DNA of 64,000 nt. Origin: Metaphire vulgaris. Its lineage: Eukaryota > Annelida > Clitellata > Crassiclitellata > Megascolecidae. Positions 1 through 12,314 of the stretch are shown here, one piece after another. A program made the translations under genes and the position numbers. Each line of letters begins with the position of its first letter. Positions within the stretch are counted from its first letter, which is position 1. The DNA lies in NCBI GenBank assembly GCA_018105865.1, contig CM030851.1, positions 12,057,328 to 12,121,327 of the forward strand. The letters run 5' to 3'. The notes beneath the pieces were generated by a model, which worked only from the letters and a program-made list of their open reading frames with translations, had not been told where the DNA came from and did no database searches.

Positions 1-117
1 GGAATTCACCCAGAGAAGGCCTAGAATAAACACTGGCGCCTGACCCTACGCTCGTTCGAGTACGGGACACCCCTAACTCATTCGCGTAAACATGGATGAA
101 AACGTGGGAGGCCCAAA

Positions 118-280
118 CATTCATTTTCCAGAGTTGATGTTTAGTTGGCATACACTTTGTGTTTGTGCGCGCAGTCATATACGGTAATTTTTCTATAATA
201 CGCCGTAGGCGTAAACTTTATATATTATACAGTAGGCTGCTACACTCGAACCCTCCACGATTTCTCAGAGGTTAGGCTGG
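118..280 (+). repeat. Left arm of a 163-bp inverted repeat
   Basis: This arm is the near-perfect reverse complement of 601-763; the one difference I saw is in the GCGCGC/GAGCGC stretch. The two arms enclose a 320-bp spacer that carries a LINE reverse-transcriptase tail. It may be a fold-back element, an inverted duplication or an assembly hairpin. No target-site duplication is evident. Confidence 0.9.
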
Positions 281-294
281 TTAGGCCATTTACA

Positions 295-477
295 ATGAAG
301 GAGTATGATCGAACCAGAGGACACAGCATGAAACTGTTCAAGAAACGGGTTGGGAGACATAAACAGCATTTTTTTAGTGCAAGAGTGGTGGACAGATGGA
401 ATGAACTGGGTGAGGGGATAGTAACGGCTACAACTGTAAACGAGTTCAAAATAAACCTCAGTAGTTTAGGATATTAG
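295..477 (+). pseudogene. Non-LTR retrotransposon reverse transcriptase, C-terminal fragment
   Basis: The 60-residue reading frame begins MKEYDRTRGHSMKLFKKR and contains FFSARVVDRWNELGEGIV followed by VNEFKINL. This matches the conserved tail of invertebrate LINE polymerases (pattern RTRGHS-K-L-K, then F-RVVD-WN-LP, then VN-FK--L), which lies C-terminal to the catalytic domain. The endonuclease and catalytic domains are absent, so this is a 5'-truncated remnant. It sits in the spacer of the inverted repeat 118-763. The downstream AT-rich tract around 540-590 may be its 3' tail. Assignment to non-LTR elements is fairly secure; the clade (CR1, L2, Jockey or other) is not. Confidence 0.7.
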
Positions 478-600
478 ATTGGACGGGAGCAACAGTGGTT
501 CTCACACAGGGCAGTCCCTACTGAACCACTTTAAACCTTGCTATATTATATATATTATATTACTATATTATTATATTAAACACTGTGCCTTTTCCCTTCC

Positions 601-763
601 CCAGCCTAACCTCTGAGAAATCGTGGAGGGTTCGAGTGTAGCAGCCTACTGTATAATATATAAAGTTTACGCCTACGGCGTATTATAGAAAAATTACCGT
701 ATATGACTGCGCTCACAAACACAAAGTGTATGCCAACTAAACATCAACTCTGGAAAATGAATG
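601..763 (-). repeat. Right arm of a 163-bp inverted repeat
   Basis: Reverse complement of 118-280. It starts with CCAGCCTAACCTCTGAG and ends with GGAAAATGAATG, mirroring CATTCATTTTCC at the start of the left arm. Confidence 0.9.
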
Positions 764-819
764 ACCGGGACGCCTATATACATACTGTCTATGTTTGTTT
801 TAACAAGTGGCCATAAAAT

Positions 820-2078
<1,259 letters not shown>

Positions 2079-2138
<60 letters not shown>
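2079..2138. repeat. (TA)n microsatellite
   Basis: About 60 bp of uninterrupted TA dinucleotides. Confidence 0.95.
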
Positions 2139-2139
<1 letters not shown>

Positions 2140-2219
2140 CATATTGTATGATATTGAGACCTGTTTTGTCTTGTGTGTGTGTATGCTACGCACCCTGCTT
2201 AGCATACAGTACAATGTCT

Positions 2220-2611
2220 GCGTTTTAAACAAAGGATTCGAACGAAAGGCCAGAATACCAGAATACAGAATAACACAATGGACGAATGCGGACTTGGAAA
2301 CTGTAATCGCGGAAGACTACCGCTCCAGTCTAAACATCAGTCGCGCTCAGTTCGATCACATCTGTTCATCGCTTCTATACAATAACTCGACGAGTCTGTG
2401 GCAGATTGGTGCTTTTGTATTTAATACATTTACTAGTAATGATCGTGCATAGGCTATATATGTATTTGTATATGTATACTTGGTATTGTGTGTTTTAAAC
2501 AAAATGCCTTTGCTGATAAATATACGAATAGATGTGTTCAGCAAATCAGCTACGATCGACATTCAACGGGTGCTGGACATCAGACAGACTCAATTTGACG
2601 AAACGCTGTAA
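2220..2611 (+). other. Two diverged copies of a short unit with an open frame
   Basis: The first frame runs to the stop near 2452 and contains SLNISRAQFDHICSSLL. A second runs 2503-2611 and contains VLDIRQTQFDETL. Both are preceded by GTTTTAAACAAA. The shared pattern L-I-R--QFD suggests an old tandem duplication, possibly of a decayed coding segment. I do not recognise the family and cannot claim a gene. Confidence 0.25.
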
Positions 2612-2659
2612 CAATGACACACAGACATAATTATAGGTCTATAGCTAATATTCGGTTAA

Positions 2660-2698
2660 TTTATCGGTCTGAAAGTCTGACGAGAGAGAGATAGGCCT

Positions 2699-2731
<33 letters not shown>

Positions 2732-2995
2732 GACATATATAAGGATAAGGAAAGAGAGAAACACAGACATAATGACAGAGACAAAGACAGACAGACAGCC
2801 ATTGTACATAGACAGCGAGCCAGACAGACAGACATGCAGACAAGTAGAGACAGACAGACAGCTATAGAAATAAGAACAGATAAGAAGAGAGAAGACAGAG
2901 AGACAGAGACACAGAGAGAGAGAGAGAGACAGAATGACAGAGACAAAAACAGACAGACAGACAAAGACAGACAGACAGAGCTATTGTACTTAGAA
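2660..2995. repeat. Imperfect CAGA/GAGA simple repeat
   Basis: Tetranucleotide CAGA runs (purest at about 2700-2730) mixed with GAGA over some 330 bp. Confidence 0.9.
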
Positions 2996-3000
2996 ACGGT

Positions 3001-4195
3001 CACGTCCAAATAGCTATCAAGAGCTCTGCTTTCTCTTGAAAATAACGTCTGTTGGTCAAAATGTCCGCTAAAAATCCCTGTTTTATATTTTCAGACAGTG
3101 CTCATCCACATAGTACGTACGCAAAAAAGGCATACGCTCAACCCCAACCCCCCCCGCCCACCCCGTTTTCACGCCACACATAAGCAAATTCTCCTAGATC
3201 CAACCCCCTCAGTGCGTATATGTACTGTATAGATCATGGATCATGGATGGAACCACTCAAGTCTACAGCATCTTTCAACAGATGTGCAATGTCGTCCATC
3301 TGTATAGAAACACTACTGAATTACATTCAAAAAATTTAATACACTTTTGCAAATATATATTATTACAATAGACTACATTGTATGGTATCGCTAGCACGAA
3401 TTTATCATGACTAAACTAGAACAAGTATTAATTTTGATGAACAAACTTCCTACATGTTTTCGTGTTCTAGACCGAGTAATGAGACAGAGAAGTAGGGGAT
3501 TAGAAAATGTGAGATTTCCGCAAAAATTTGGTCATTTCCCACCCACACCCAGACACACACATTAAAATAAAATGCCGCTTAACCAGTTTCTTGTATTAAC
3601 CAATCGTAAAGCAAAGTTGTCTGCTCGGTATCCATAGGCTGTATATCAAATGTGCGTGTGTGGTGTCTGTTTGTGTGTGTGTGTGAAGAGGAAGTCTTTT
3701 CAGCTGAGGTCAGCAGTAACTGAAGAGAGGGGTCAGGCAACGCTGGCGGTCGTGGTTTTCCAGATCGACTTCTCACTCTTTTGGGGGGATGGGGGGACGG
3801 GGAGGTTACAAACAGACTGCGATTTGACCATAAAACCACCGCCATGCCATTCTTGCACGAGGTGGGGTCCTTGGCCAGACCGGTTAACAGACAGCGTTTA
3901 CAGGATCTCTGGAGTGTCCAGAAGCCAAAACTCCAGAGCATTCCATGCCAAAAACTCCTCCCCAGCAGGGGCGTACCTGGTCATGGTAGGTATAGGGCAG
4001 ATGCCCCGGGCACCACTTGAACGGGGCGCCAGAAGCTCTCCGCAATCTTGCTTTCGACTCAGCGTAGAAAGAGAAGAAACTGAGAAAACTGACTTTGATC
4101 ACGTTATCACACAGACCATGTTCGCATCAGTAAAAGCAAGAAATGGTGCACCCGTAGTTTTAATCTTGCGTCAATAAAATGTCATGACTTGTTGA
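3001..4195. other. Intergenic, repeat-derived
   Basis: Contains a diverged copy (about 3099-3232) of the miniature element with CATAGTACGTACGC ends that is better preserved at 19299-19446, and fragments with GGGGCGTACCTGG that resemble hAT-type ends near 3968. The frame at 3650-4177 spans these repeats and has no recognisable domain. Confidence 0.5.
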
Positions 4196-4275
4196 TTAAC
4201 CCCTTAACTGTGTATTTAACTGTAACTCAATGTAAAATGGACAGATATATCCGGGATTCCCAGTTAAGGGGTTAA
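4196..4275. mobile_element. TTAA palindromic MITE, copy 1
   Basis: An 80-bp unit from TTAACCCCTTAACTG to CAGTTAAGGGGTTAA with internal GTAAAATGGACAGATATATCC. One of eight copies in the window; this orientation matches copies at 22980, 31200 and 38504. Confidence 0.9.
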
Positions 4276-4513
4276 AGATCTGTAATCTGCCAATAAAGGC
4301 AAAGGTAGTCCTTTACTCGGACGAGCGCAGGGTTTCCGGCGCTGACCTCCGTGTAGGCCTACTTAGGCAAGCAGCGACGCAGGTGGCTTACGCTATTAAT
4401 CTAAAGTATAATATACAAACTTATAGTATAAGTTTGCCACTGATATCTCTATGGACCTGCGTTTTACCATTGCAGTTCAATTTCTGGAATTTTACACACG
4501 TCTTTGCTAGACT

Positions 4514-4517
<4 letters not shown>

Positions 4518-4593
<76 letters not shown>

Positions 4594-4670
4594 GTGATGA
4601 TGATGATGATGATGACGATGATGATGACGACGATGATGATGATGATGATGATGACGATGATGATGATATT
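4518..4670. repeat. Adjacent (AAT)n and (GAT)n microsatellites
   Basis: AAT repeat at about 4518-4592 passes directly into an interrupted GAT/GAC repeat to about 4670. A smaller ATC/TTC-rich tract follows to 4775. Confidence 0.95.
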
Positions 4671-4775
4671 ATTAGTATTGATATTCATAATATTATTAAT
4701 ATTAATAACCATAATCACCACCGCCATCATCATCTTCCTCTTCTTCATCATCATCATCTACTTCCATCATCATCA

Positions 4776-6479
4776 CTGTCACTGAAGCCAGGACTATTCA
4801 GTTATAAACTAAGCAGTTCATCAATCACCTTCTCTTTCCTTCTTCCTTTATTTTTTCCCATCTTCTCCGATTGTTCTTCCACGTTTCCGTCGTTAACCTT
4901 TCATCCGTCTTTCGCTTGTTCCGCCAAGCCCCCCCCCCAACCCCCACTCAACCCTCTTCCCACTCCAGAAGCTTTCTTTCACCGGCGATCGTAACGCGGA
5001 CACCAGATGTAAACTCCCAAGCCATTGTTCCATGCATGACGGCATGCTAATAAATCATACTCCGACCTGAACTGCGCCTCTAACCTCCGCCCCCTCCCAC
5101 CCATTCCCGAATCGTTGCACCACCACCCCCACCCACTCCCCGCCCCACTCCGCCTCCATAAATGCGCCACAAAACTGTGAATCCAGAGATAAGCAAGATA
5201 GAGCCTGCCAGCGACGCAACACCTGGAAACACGTAAAAAGATAACCCGAAAACCTACCTACCGTTATTGCGTTGAGAAGAACTTTGATGATGCCAGTAAC
5301 AGCTTTCAACTTTAAAACGCCACCGTTTAGCTGAGAAAATACCAGTTTGACTGTCCAACGCAATATCATAGACGGCGCAGAAGGACAGCGGTTAACAGTC
5401 CTTGGTTCAAACCGAAGACCTAATGAGTGTATTGTGTAGATATAGTGTCCACTCAGCTGCATATCTTACCAGGACATTGCAAAACTCCAGATTGTGTCGA
5501 GGGGGGTTGCAGTCCATCTCTTCCTGTCGTTAATCGGCGAAAGAAAATCGGGAAAGGAGAGGGTGCAACGCGCCCTTGACCAGTCGATTGTTATATATAT
5601 TATATATATGCGATTATTATTATATATATATATATATATTAAATGTTATATTATATATTATATTTGTTAGATATATATATATATATATATATATATTATG
5701 TATATAAATGTTATATATATATATACAGACAATGTGACTGGCAGTCTCAGCTGGATTTTCATTAGAAATTTGAAGAGATTTATTTAATACTGGATACGAA
5801 CTTCTTATTATACTGTATATATATAAATTGTCAATAAATAAATAAATATACATATACTGTATTTTATATACAGATTTTTTTGTATATATATAGCTTCGCT
5901 CGGTGCAGGATAAATATAATCCAATACCTATACGATATAGCCAACATTTCAATGAAGTACACCGCCACCTAGCCAAGCTGTGCGCCATGATTCACGCAAC
6001 TGTGACCATTTACGTATTTTTGTGTACGAAAATGTAACATCGCTCAAACGCATCGCGACGTTGTAAAATGACGTTGCAATGAACATTGAACGTACACTTC
6101 GTCAAACGCTTCTTCGTTCCGTTTGGTTACCAATCAATATCCCCGTCGCTACGCCCCTGATTCAGTTTCGATGTAACATCGTAAATACTTATGCTATCCG
6201 TTCTGTCTTTCAGCTTGTCGGATGGCATGCATCTGAAATCGACCTCAGACGCCAAACACAGGCAAGGTGTTAGTAGCGAACAGTTTTGTACGCGAACAGA
6301 GATGCCAGCGAATTTAACGTCCGATAATTAATTAACTACTAGCCTACTAATACCAATACTAATACAATACAATACTAATACTAATACTAATTTAAATAAT
6401 AACCCTTCATTGCAGTCTTTTCAAAATAAAAATTCACTCATTTAAAAAACTGCAGTGCATGCTAGCAGGCTGGTGGGCT
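4776..6479. other. Intergenic, no supported gene
   Basis: Pyrimidine-rich DNA to about 5160, then unique sequence, then TA-rich DNA at 5590-5890 and short ACTAAT repeats at 6340-6390. Short frames lack recognisable domains. Confidence 0.55.
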
Positions 6480-6541
6480 TGTCTGTCTGTGTGTCTGTCT
6501 GTGTGTGTCTGTCTGTCTGTCTGACTGACTGACTATCTGTC
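6480..6541. repeat. TCTG-type microsatellite
   Basis: Imperfect GTCT/GTGT repeat followed by GACTGACT units. Confidence 0.85.
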
Positions 6542-6988
6542 ATGTAATATGTGTGATTATTCGACATTTGACTGTTCGCAGGGGCAAAGTACAGTAGAAG
6601 CTATAAGACCAGATCCATTTTGGAAAGAGCATCGTCTCCAGGCCAACCGGATTTCCTCCCGCGACCATTAGCGCCTCTTCCATTAAGGCCACCTAAACTT
6701 CCATCCTCTCTCTCAGTCTCCCCGCTCCCCCTTCTTCGCACTCTCCGTTATCCACCACACTTGCTAAGGATCTGGGCAAAGCCGAACGGGGTGAAACCTT
6801 GCCTTTCGAAACATTCGGTCCCCACCCCACCCCCACCCTATTAAGACATCATTATCGCCGAGCCAACGAGCGAGAATTATTTAATGCACGGGACGTCTAT
6901 TTTAATACCAGTGGCAGTGTGTCGCCATGAACGGCGCTACAAAAATAATCCATCACATGAAATCACATATCATATTACTGTACTACTA
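6542..6988. other. Intergenic, no supported gene
   Basis: Pyrimidine-rich tract at about 6650-6740 and otherwise unique DNA; no gene signal seen. Confidence 0.5.
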
Positions 6989-7066
6989 TAGGGTGGCGCA
7001 GAAAAACCGGACTATACTAAATGCAGACCTAAATGTTACTAGTACGGGATTTTTGGGCCACCCTGT
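6989..7066. mobile_element. Short mariner-type MITE
   Basis: Left end ATAGGGTGGCGCAGAAAAAC and right end GATTTTTGGGCCACCCTGTA form imperfect inverted repeats typical of mariner ends, with T/A-rich flanks. The element is under 80 bp, so it is non-autonomous. Confidence 0.55.
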
Positions 7067-7167
7067 ACATGGATAAGATTAATGCAGATATATTCACCAT
7101 TGTTAAGACACATCAATTAATTACACTACTGAAATTTTTATTATTAATAAAATTAAGCATTTATGCA

Positions 7168-7168
7168 C

Positions 7169-7244
<76 letters not shown>
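7168..7244. repeat. (ATT)n microsatellite
   Basis: About 75 bp of uninterrupted ATT units. Confidence 0.95.
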
Positions 7245-7245
<1 letters not shown>

Positions 7246-7466
7246 GTTATTATATGTTATTACTGTAATATGATTACAGAGATAACTCACGCAATAATGA
7301 ATAAATAAAAACACACTTCAAAGAAAAGTTTCGCTTTAGATTCAGGTAGAAAAATATATAAATTGACAATAAAGCTGGGTTTGGGTCTGCGTCCCAGTCA
7401 CCATGGAGCCTAATTAAGCCAGTGGTGCAACAGAGAAATTCGTGAAATAGTTACTGTTTTCCAGTA

Positions 7467-7469
<3 letters not shown>

Positions 7470-7515
<46 letters not shown>
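7470..7515. repeat. (CT)n microsatellite
   Basis: Uninterrupted CT dinucleotides, about 45 bp. Confidence 0.95.
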
Positions 7516-7518
<3 letters not shown>

Positions 7519-8040
7519 CGTGCAAAGAAAAGACGACTATCGGAGTGCATAAATCATATTCATTTCTACAAATATCTAAAACATCCACAACTGAAACTGA
7601 CTTCACACACGGTGGGAAAATCACTCGAGTAATTTATGCACTGACAGAAAATGACAAATAGACGAAAAATAAATTCCACAAACGAGTCCTCTGATGCGAG
7701 GTGCTGTGAATAAGAAAGCCAGGCAAACCAAATGACATATACGGTATTTCACACGCATTCTTGAAAGCAGTTAAATACCGATAAAACTCTTTCTATCCAA
7801 CGAAGGTCCAATTCATAAGTTCAGATCTAATGCGCTATTTGGCCTGTGCTTGTCTGCGTGCCTGTGTGTGTATGACTTTCTCTGAGTCCGCTTCCGTGAG
7901 ACTGAGTGTATAACGCCTCTTCTCCGGTTTCCTTAATCGTCTAATCGTCCCGGGTTCGACTTACAACTTCAAAGACTTTTCTAAATAGACAAAAATCGCC
8001 GCAATCCAAAGAAACTCGTTACAACGCCACTTATTATAAT
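7516..8040. other. Intergenic, no supported gene
   Basis: Unique AT-rich sequence without a convincing reading frame. Confidence 0.5.
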
Positions 8041-8042
8041 TA

Positions 8043-8120
8043 GAGATCAATCAATCAGTCAATCAACCAATCAATCAAAAACGGTTTATTTCTCAACAAT
8101 GAATGAAGACAGATTATCTT
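8043..8120 (-). mobile_element. 3' end of a LINE or SINE with TTGATTGA tail
   Basis: On the minus strand the sequence reads TTGAGAAATAAACCG then TTTTTGATTGATTG, that is an AATAAA-like signal followed by a TTGA tail. This is the usual look of the 3' terminus of several invertebrate non-LTR elements. No coding part is preserved. Confidence 0.5.
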
Positions 8121-9800
8121 ATACACAGTACACACATCTTGTAATCGCATAGTTAGCCGAGACCTATTATAATTATTTATATATTTCTATGCTTTCCGAA
8201 AATGACTTATCCTCCATGACTTAGCCAACTCATTAGCCTTTCCTGATTTACGCACAGACATTATGAGAAATAGGTTGATCTATGGAACCAAGCACAGCGC
8301 TATAGTATGCATCTCCTGACAATAAACCATCAATTCTGGGGTCCTCTTTCGCCGTGTCTCAAATCTCTGCGCCCCACTTGAAGACTTTGAAACTCGTCAG
8401 GGCAATAATTCTGGAAGAGCGCCATACAGCAAACAGCGCAAAAACTTTGAGAAGGTTTTTAATGCTGAAAACAAACACCGACACGCAGCAGTCAGTCTGC
8501 GTCCATCGTTTCTTCGAAGCAGGCCATTACCCCCCCCCCCCCCGGTGGATGTCTTATTTTTCCAAGCAGCAGCCAAACTCACTATCTTTTGTTTACATTC
8601 GCAGAGAGAGAGAGAGAGAGAGAGTCGGTTACCTGCCCAAGGCAGTCGTCGTGATACGAAGCAGGTCTTCCAAACATCGCGGACTGGCCTAAAAACTTCC
8701 TCTGTATACGTGGCACAAAAAAGGAGTTTACGTCCGCGTTGCAGGCGCGCGCCGCGTGCATTGAAAGCCTGATAGTGACATCCTGTTAAGTGATTGAAAC
8801 GCAGACGGTGTGTTATCGCTCGAATATTTTCCAGTGTATAATGCTATAGTGTAGACAACGAACTTCGTCTGTTGAGCCGCCCTCATTCGTGGAGGAGGTG
8901 AGGGGAATGGAAGGGAAGGGAGACATTGTCCTAATCCAAAAATAGACCCCCGCAGGGAGAGCCACAGTTTATAGAATTCGACTCCAATGGGCCCATACAA
9001 CGTATTATTATCAGGTTAAGTTTTTTTCCCATCCAAATGTGACATTGTTTATACTGCGTTGAATTTTGAAACTAGGCGTTAGAAACGATATAGACTCCAG
9101 CGCAAGTGTGCCAGTACCGTTGGTACTTGGGCGCCAGCATCAGGAGAGAATCTCTGCCGGTAATCACTCCCAACGTGTCGTTAATTGCGGGCCTGAACCA
9201 CCAACACAATGACGTCAAATTGACCAATCGCTGCTTAGGGTCAAGAGAAATAAATCCCACAACAGTATAATCGATAATCAGGCAAACGGGGGCTTCTATC
9301 CCTATTTAAGGTGGGCGCAGCTGCCCCCGGAAAAAATGTGGGGGGATATTTTGCTACTAATCTGAACTGAACCGAGACTGATATTGAATCAAAATAACAC
9401 TGACCGTGACGTAATCAATGATAGCTATGCCTAACAAAAAGGATAAAAAGCTGAATATAATGCTAACTCTGCAAGGGAGCAAATTAACAGAGGGAATTTG
9501 TAATTGGGAGGGAAATTGAACCCGGCTGCAAGGGGGGATAGAAGCCGCTGCAGGGAAAGACCACCTACCTATGCCTAGGGTTAGGTTTAGTTTACAAGCA
9601 ACGAGTACACGCATACCACTGATATACAGGCATGCCGAGGGAATGGCATCCCTCCACAGGCTTGGACTATCGAGACCTACTGTAGATCTTAGCTGGCTAT
9701 TGGTCAATTTGATCCGTCAGCCTCCGAACTTTTCTCGTGCTTCAGGCCCGACAGTCAGCGAATGCAGCGATCTAAGGCGAGACGCAGTTGAAGCAGCAAA
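8121..9800. other. Intergenic, no supported gene
   Basis: Contains a C run at about 8530-8542 and a short GA tract at 8603-8624. Frames at 8354-8692 and 8728-9000 have no recognisable domain. Confidence 0.5.
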
Positions 9801-9807
9801 CCACCAC

Positions 9808-9845
<38 letters not shown>

Positions 9846-9976
9846 GTTGCAGCAGCCTACATATCGGAACCTGCAGTGTCTACGGCGAGAACTTCTCTAT
9901 ACATTATCATCGACGATAAATAATTCAACTTGTGTTTATCGTGGGAGACCATTTGAGAGATCCTCCTCCTTCGTGT

Positions 9977-10027
<51 letters not shown>

Positions 10028-10040
10028 CCTCCCTCTCTCT
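9801..10040. repeat. (CAG)n and (CT)n microsatellites
   Basis: CAG units at about 9806-9848 and a CT tract at about 9980-10040. An open frame at 9571-10092 covers both but has no recognisable domain and is probably not a gene. Confidence 0.85.
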
Positions 10041-10236
10041 CTCCGTCGATACGAAAATAAACGGAGATTTCGACGGAACATCAGACCGTTAATCACGACC
10101 CGTTCAGATATTCCGCCGCCGATGAGAATCGGTCAAAATTTGTCACCATCGCCACCCACTGCTCCTCTGTCGTCTCCCTCCCCCCCACTCCACCACCCCT
10201 CGATTTCTCCCTAACACCTTGCTAAGGACCTTGGCA

Positions 10237-10238
<2 letters not shown>

Positions 10239-10292
<54 letters not shown>

Positions 10293-10361
10293 CGCAGTGG
10301 GAACAGCTTCGGGGCTTCGGCGAACTGACATATTTAACAACGCTATATTAGATCGTCAGTG

Positions 10362-10421
<60 letters not shown>
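10239..10421. repeat. Two (GA)n microsatellites
   Basis: GA tracts at about 10240-10286 and 10364-10421 separated by about 80 bp of unique sequence. Confidence 0.95.
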
Positions 10422-10425
<4 letters not shown>

Positions 10426-10591
10426 GTGCAACGGCACGATCTGTATAATAGTTAATGGCCACGGTGCAGTCAAACTCCGAAGTAGATCTATATACAGTAG
10501 GTCTAGCACTCTAGCAGGATGGCTGAAACAGCCGCTGGCTATAGAGCGTCAAATGGCTAAAACAGGAACGCAACATAGCACGAGTCAAAAG

Positions 10592-10621
<30 letters not shown>
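10592..10621. repeat. (CA)n microsatellite
   Basis: Fifteen CA units. Confidence 0.95.
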
Positions 10622-10623
<2 letters not shown>

Positions 10624-10734
10624 CTACTACACCGTACCGACTGTAAACGCGAACAGTGAAGCGAGATATCCGAGATGCTGCAGCAAAATGTCTGAGGCAC
10701 ACGAAGACGATGAAAAGACATCTATACGATGAAG

Positions 10735-11268
10735 CAGTGGCGTAGCCAGGATTTCCGGAAGGGGAAGGGGGACTGGTTTGCAGGGCCTGCTTTAGCGTGC
10801 AATGATATACACAAAATGTGCAGTGATAAAATGAAAATGTGCAGTGGTAAAATACAATTTTCTGTGCTTTTGCAGTTTTCCGGATGACCTTTTTTGCTTG
10901 TTTTTTGCGCGGATGTCCACAAATTTTTTGAGTTTAGTGCAGTGAGAAGTTTTTCTTAAAACAGGCCCTGCTGGTTGGTTTTGATCATGACCAACTTCGA
11001 AAAATCTTGAGAAATAGTAAAAAAGGTAATACTCATCTTCCCTGTTGTACTTTTTCCCTTCTAGATGCAATGAAAAGCCAAAAAAGTCGCCACCTTACAT
11101 TTTTACTCTATAGCGCTTACAAATTATTTTGCGTCAGCAGCCAATGGGGGGTGGTATTGACCCCCAAAACCGCGTCCGAAAATAACAAATGTATAGACAC
11201 ATTTTAATTTTTTCGTCGACAGCCAAAGGGGGTTTAACCCCAAACCACCACCCCTGGCTACGCCACTA
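10735..11268. mobile_element. hAT-type non-autonomous element, family A
   Basis: Begins CAGTGGCGTAGCCAGGATTT and ends CCTGGCTACGCCACTA, good terminal inverted repeats. Flanks CGATGAAG and CGAGAAAG match at 7 of 8 positions, the 8-bp duplication expected for hAT. Internal sequence has no transposase. Confidence 0.8.
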
Positions 11269-11747
11269 CGAGAAAGCGTACAGAAGAGGCGGGCGATTGA
11301 GATGGAAAGTGGTCCTGGAATCTGGATACGTGTCTGGTTCTGATTGGATGGGGTGGGGTGGGGAGGGAACTGCCGAAAGAACCGCTTCTTCCCCTCATTT
11401 CGCTAATAGACGCTAATCTACAAAGCGTTACGCCGAGGCTATAAATAACTCTCTTCCATTCGTTTCGTCCGACGTTAATAAAACTGACAAATTATTCCAG
11501 GCGGCTAGCGGCAACACCCTCCCTCCTATTCCCCATCCACCACCCGTAGGCTACTCCTCCTCCACCACCCGCCCCTCACCCACCGACCCAAACCACTGGT
11601 CTATCATCTTACTGGCTGTTCGGCACTAAATTTCCAAGGATACATATAAATACCGTACTTTTCTCGTTGGAATACAATCAAGTGCTAAACAAGGCCTAAC
11701 GACTCCAATCTCGGCCAAAAACGTTTAACTATAGTAAACCATGTATG
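11269..11747. other. Intergenic, no supported gene
   Basis: Unique sequence with a C-rich tract at about 11516-11590; no gene signal. Confidence 0.5.
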
Positions 11748-11940
11748 CCTCTCTCTGTTTCTCTGTCTCTCTCTCTCTTTCTCTGTCTGTCTCTGTCTCT
11801 GTCTGTCTCTCCCCTCCCCTATCCGTCTCCCAGAGTGTCTCATGTTATTCGACCACCTGTTTCTCGGCTTTTTTGCGTGTGTAGTCGTATCTTCTTGTAA
11901 ATGACCGCCTGCCTGCCTGCCTGCCAGTCTGTCTGTCTGA
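11748..11940. repeat. TCTC/TCTG/GCCT simple repeats
   Basis: A TCTC/TCTG-rich tract at 11748-11815 and a GCCT/TCTG tract at 11907-11940. Confidence 0.8.
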
Positions 11941-12003
11941 CCAGCTACTCTTGTCATTCCAGCCTGAATTACTCAATTTGAAAAGCTCTCAGAAGCCTGG
12001 GCG

Positions 12004-12314
12004 TAATAATAGTAATAATAGTAATAATAATAGTAATAATAGTAATAATAGTAATAATAGTAATAATAGTAATAATAATAATAATAATAGTAATAATAAT
12101 AGTAATAATAGTAATAATAGTAATAATAGTAATAATAGTAATAATAGTAATAGTAGTAATAATAGTAATAATAGTAATAATAGTAATAATAGTAATAATA
12201 GTAATAATAGTAATAATAGTAATAATAGTAATAATAGTAATAATAGTAATAATAGTAATAATAGTAATAATAGTAATAATAATAGTAATAATAATAGTAA
12301 TAATAGTAATAATC
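12004..12314. repeat. Long (AATAATAGT)n array
   Basis: About 311 bp built mainly of the 9-mer AATAATAGT with occasional extra AAT units. In one frame it would read Asn-Asn-Ser over and over. There is no coding context on either side, so I treat it as a higher-order microsatellite, not as a gene. Confidence 0.95.

Noticed and set aside
3650..4177. 175-codon plus frame
   Set aside because: It crosses a GT-rich simple repeat and hAT-type end fragments and has no domain.
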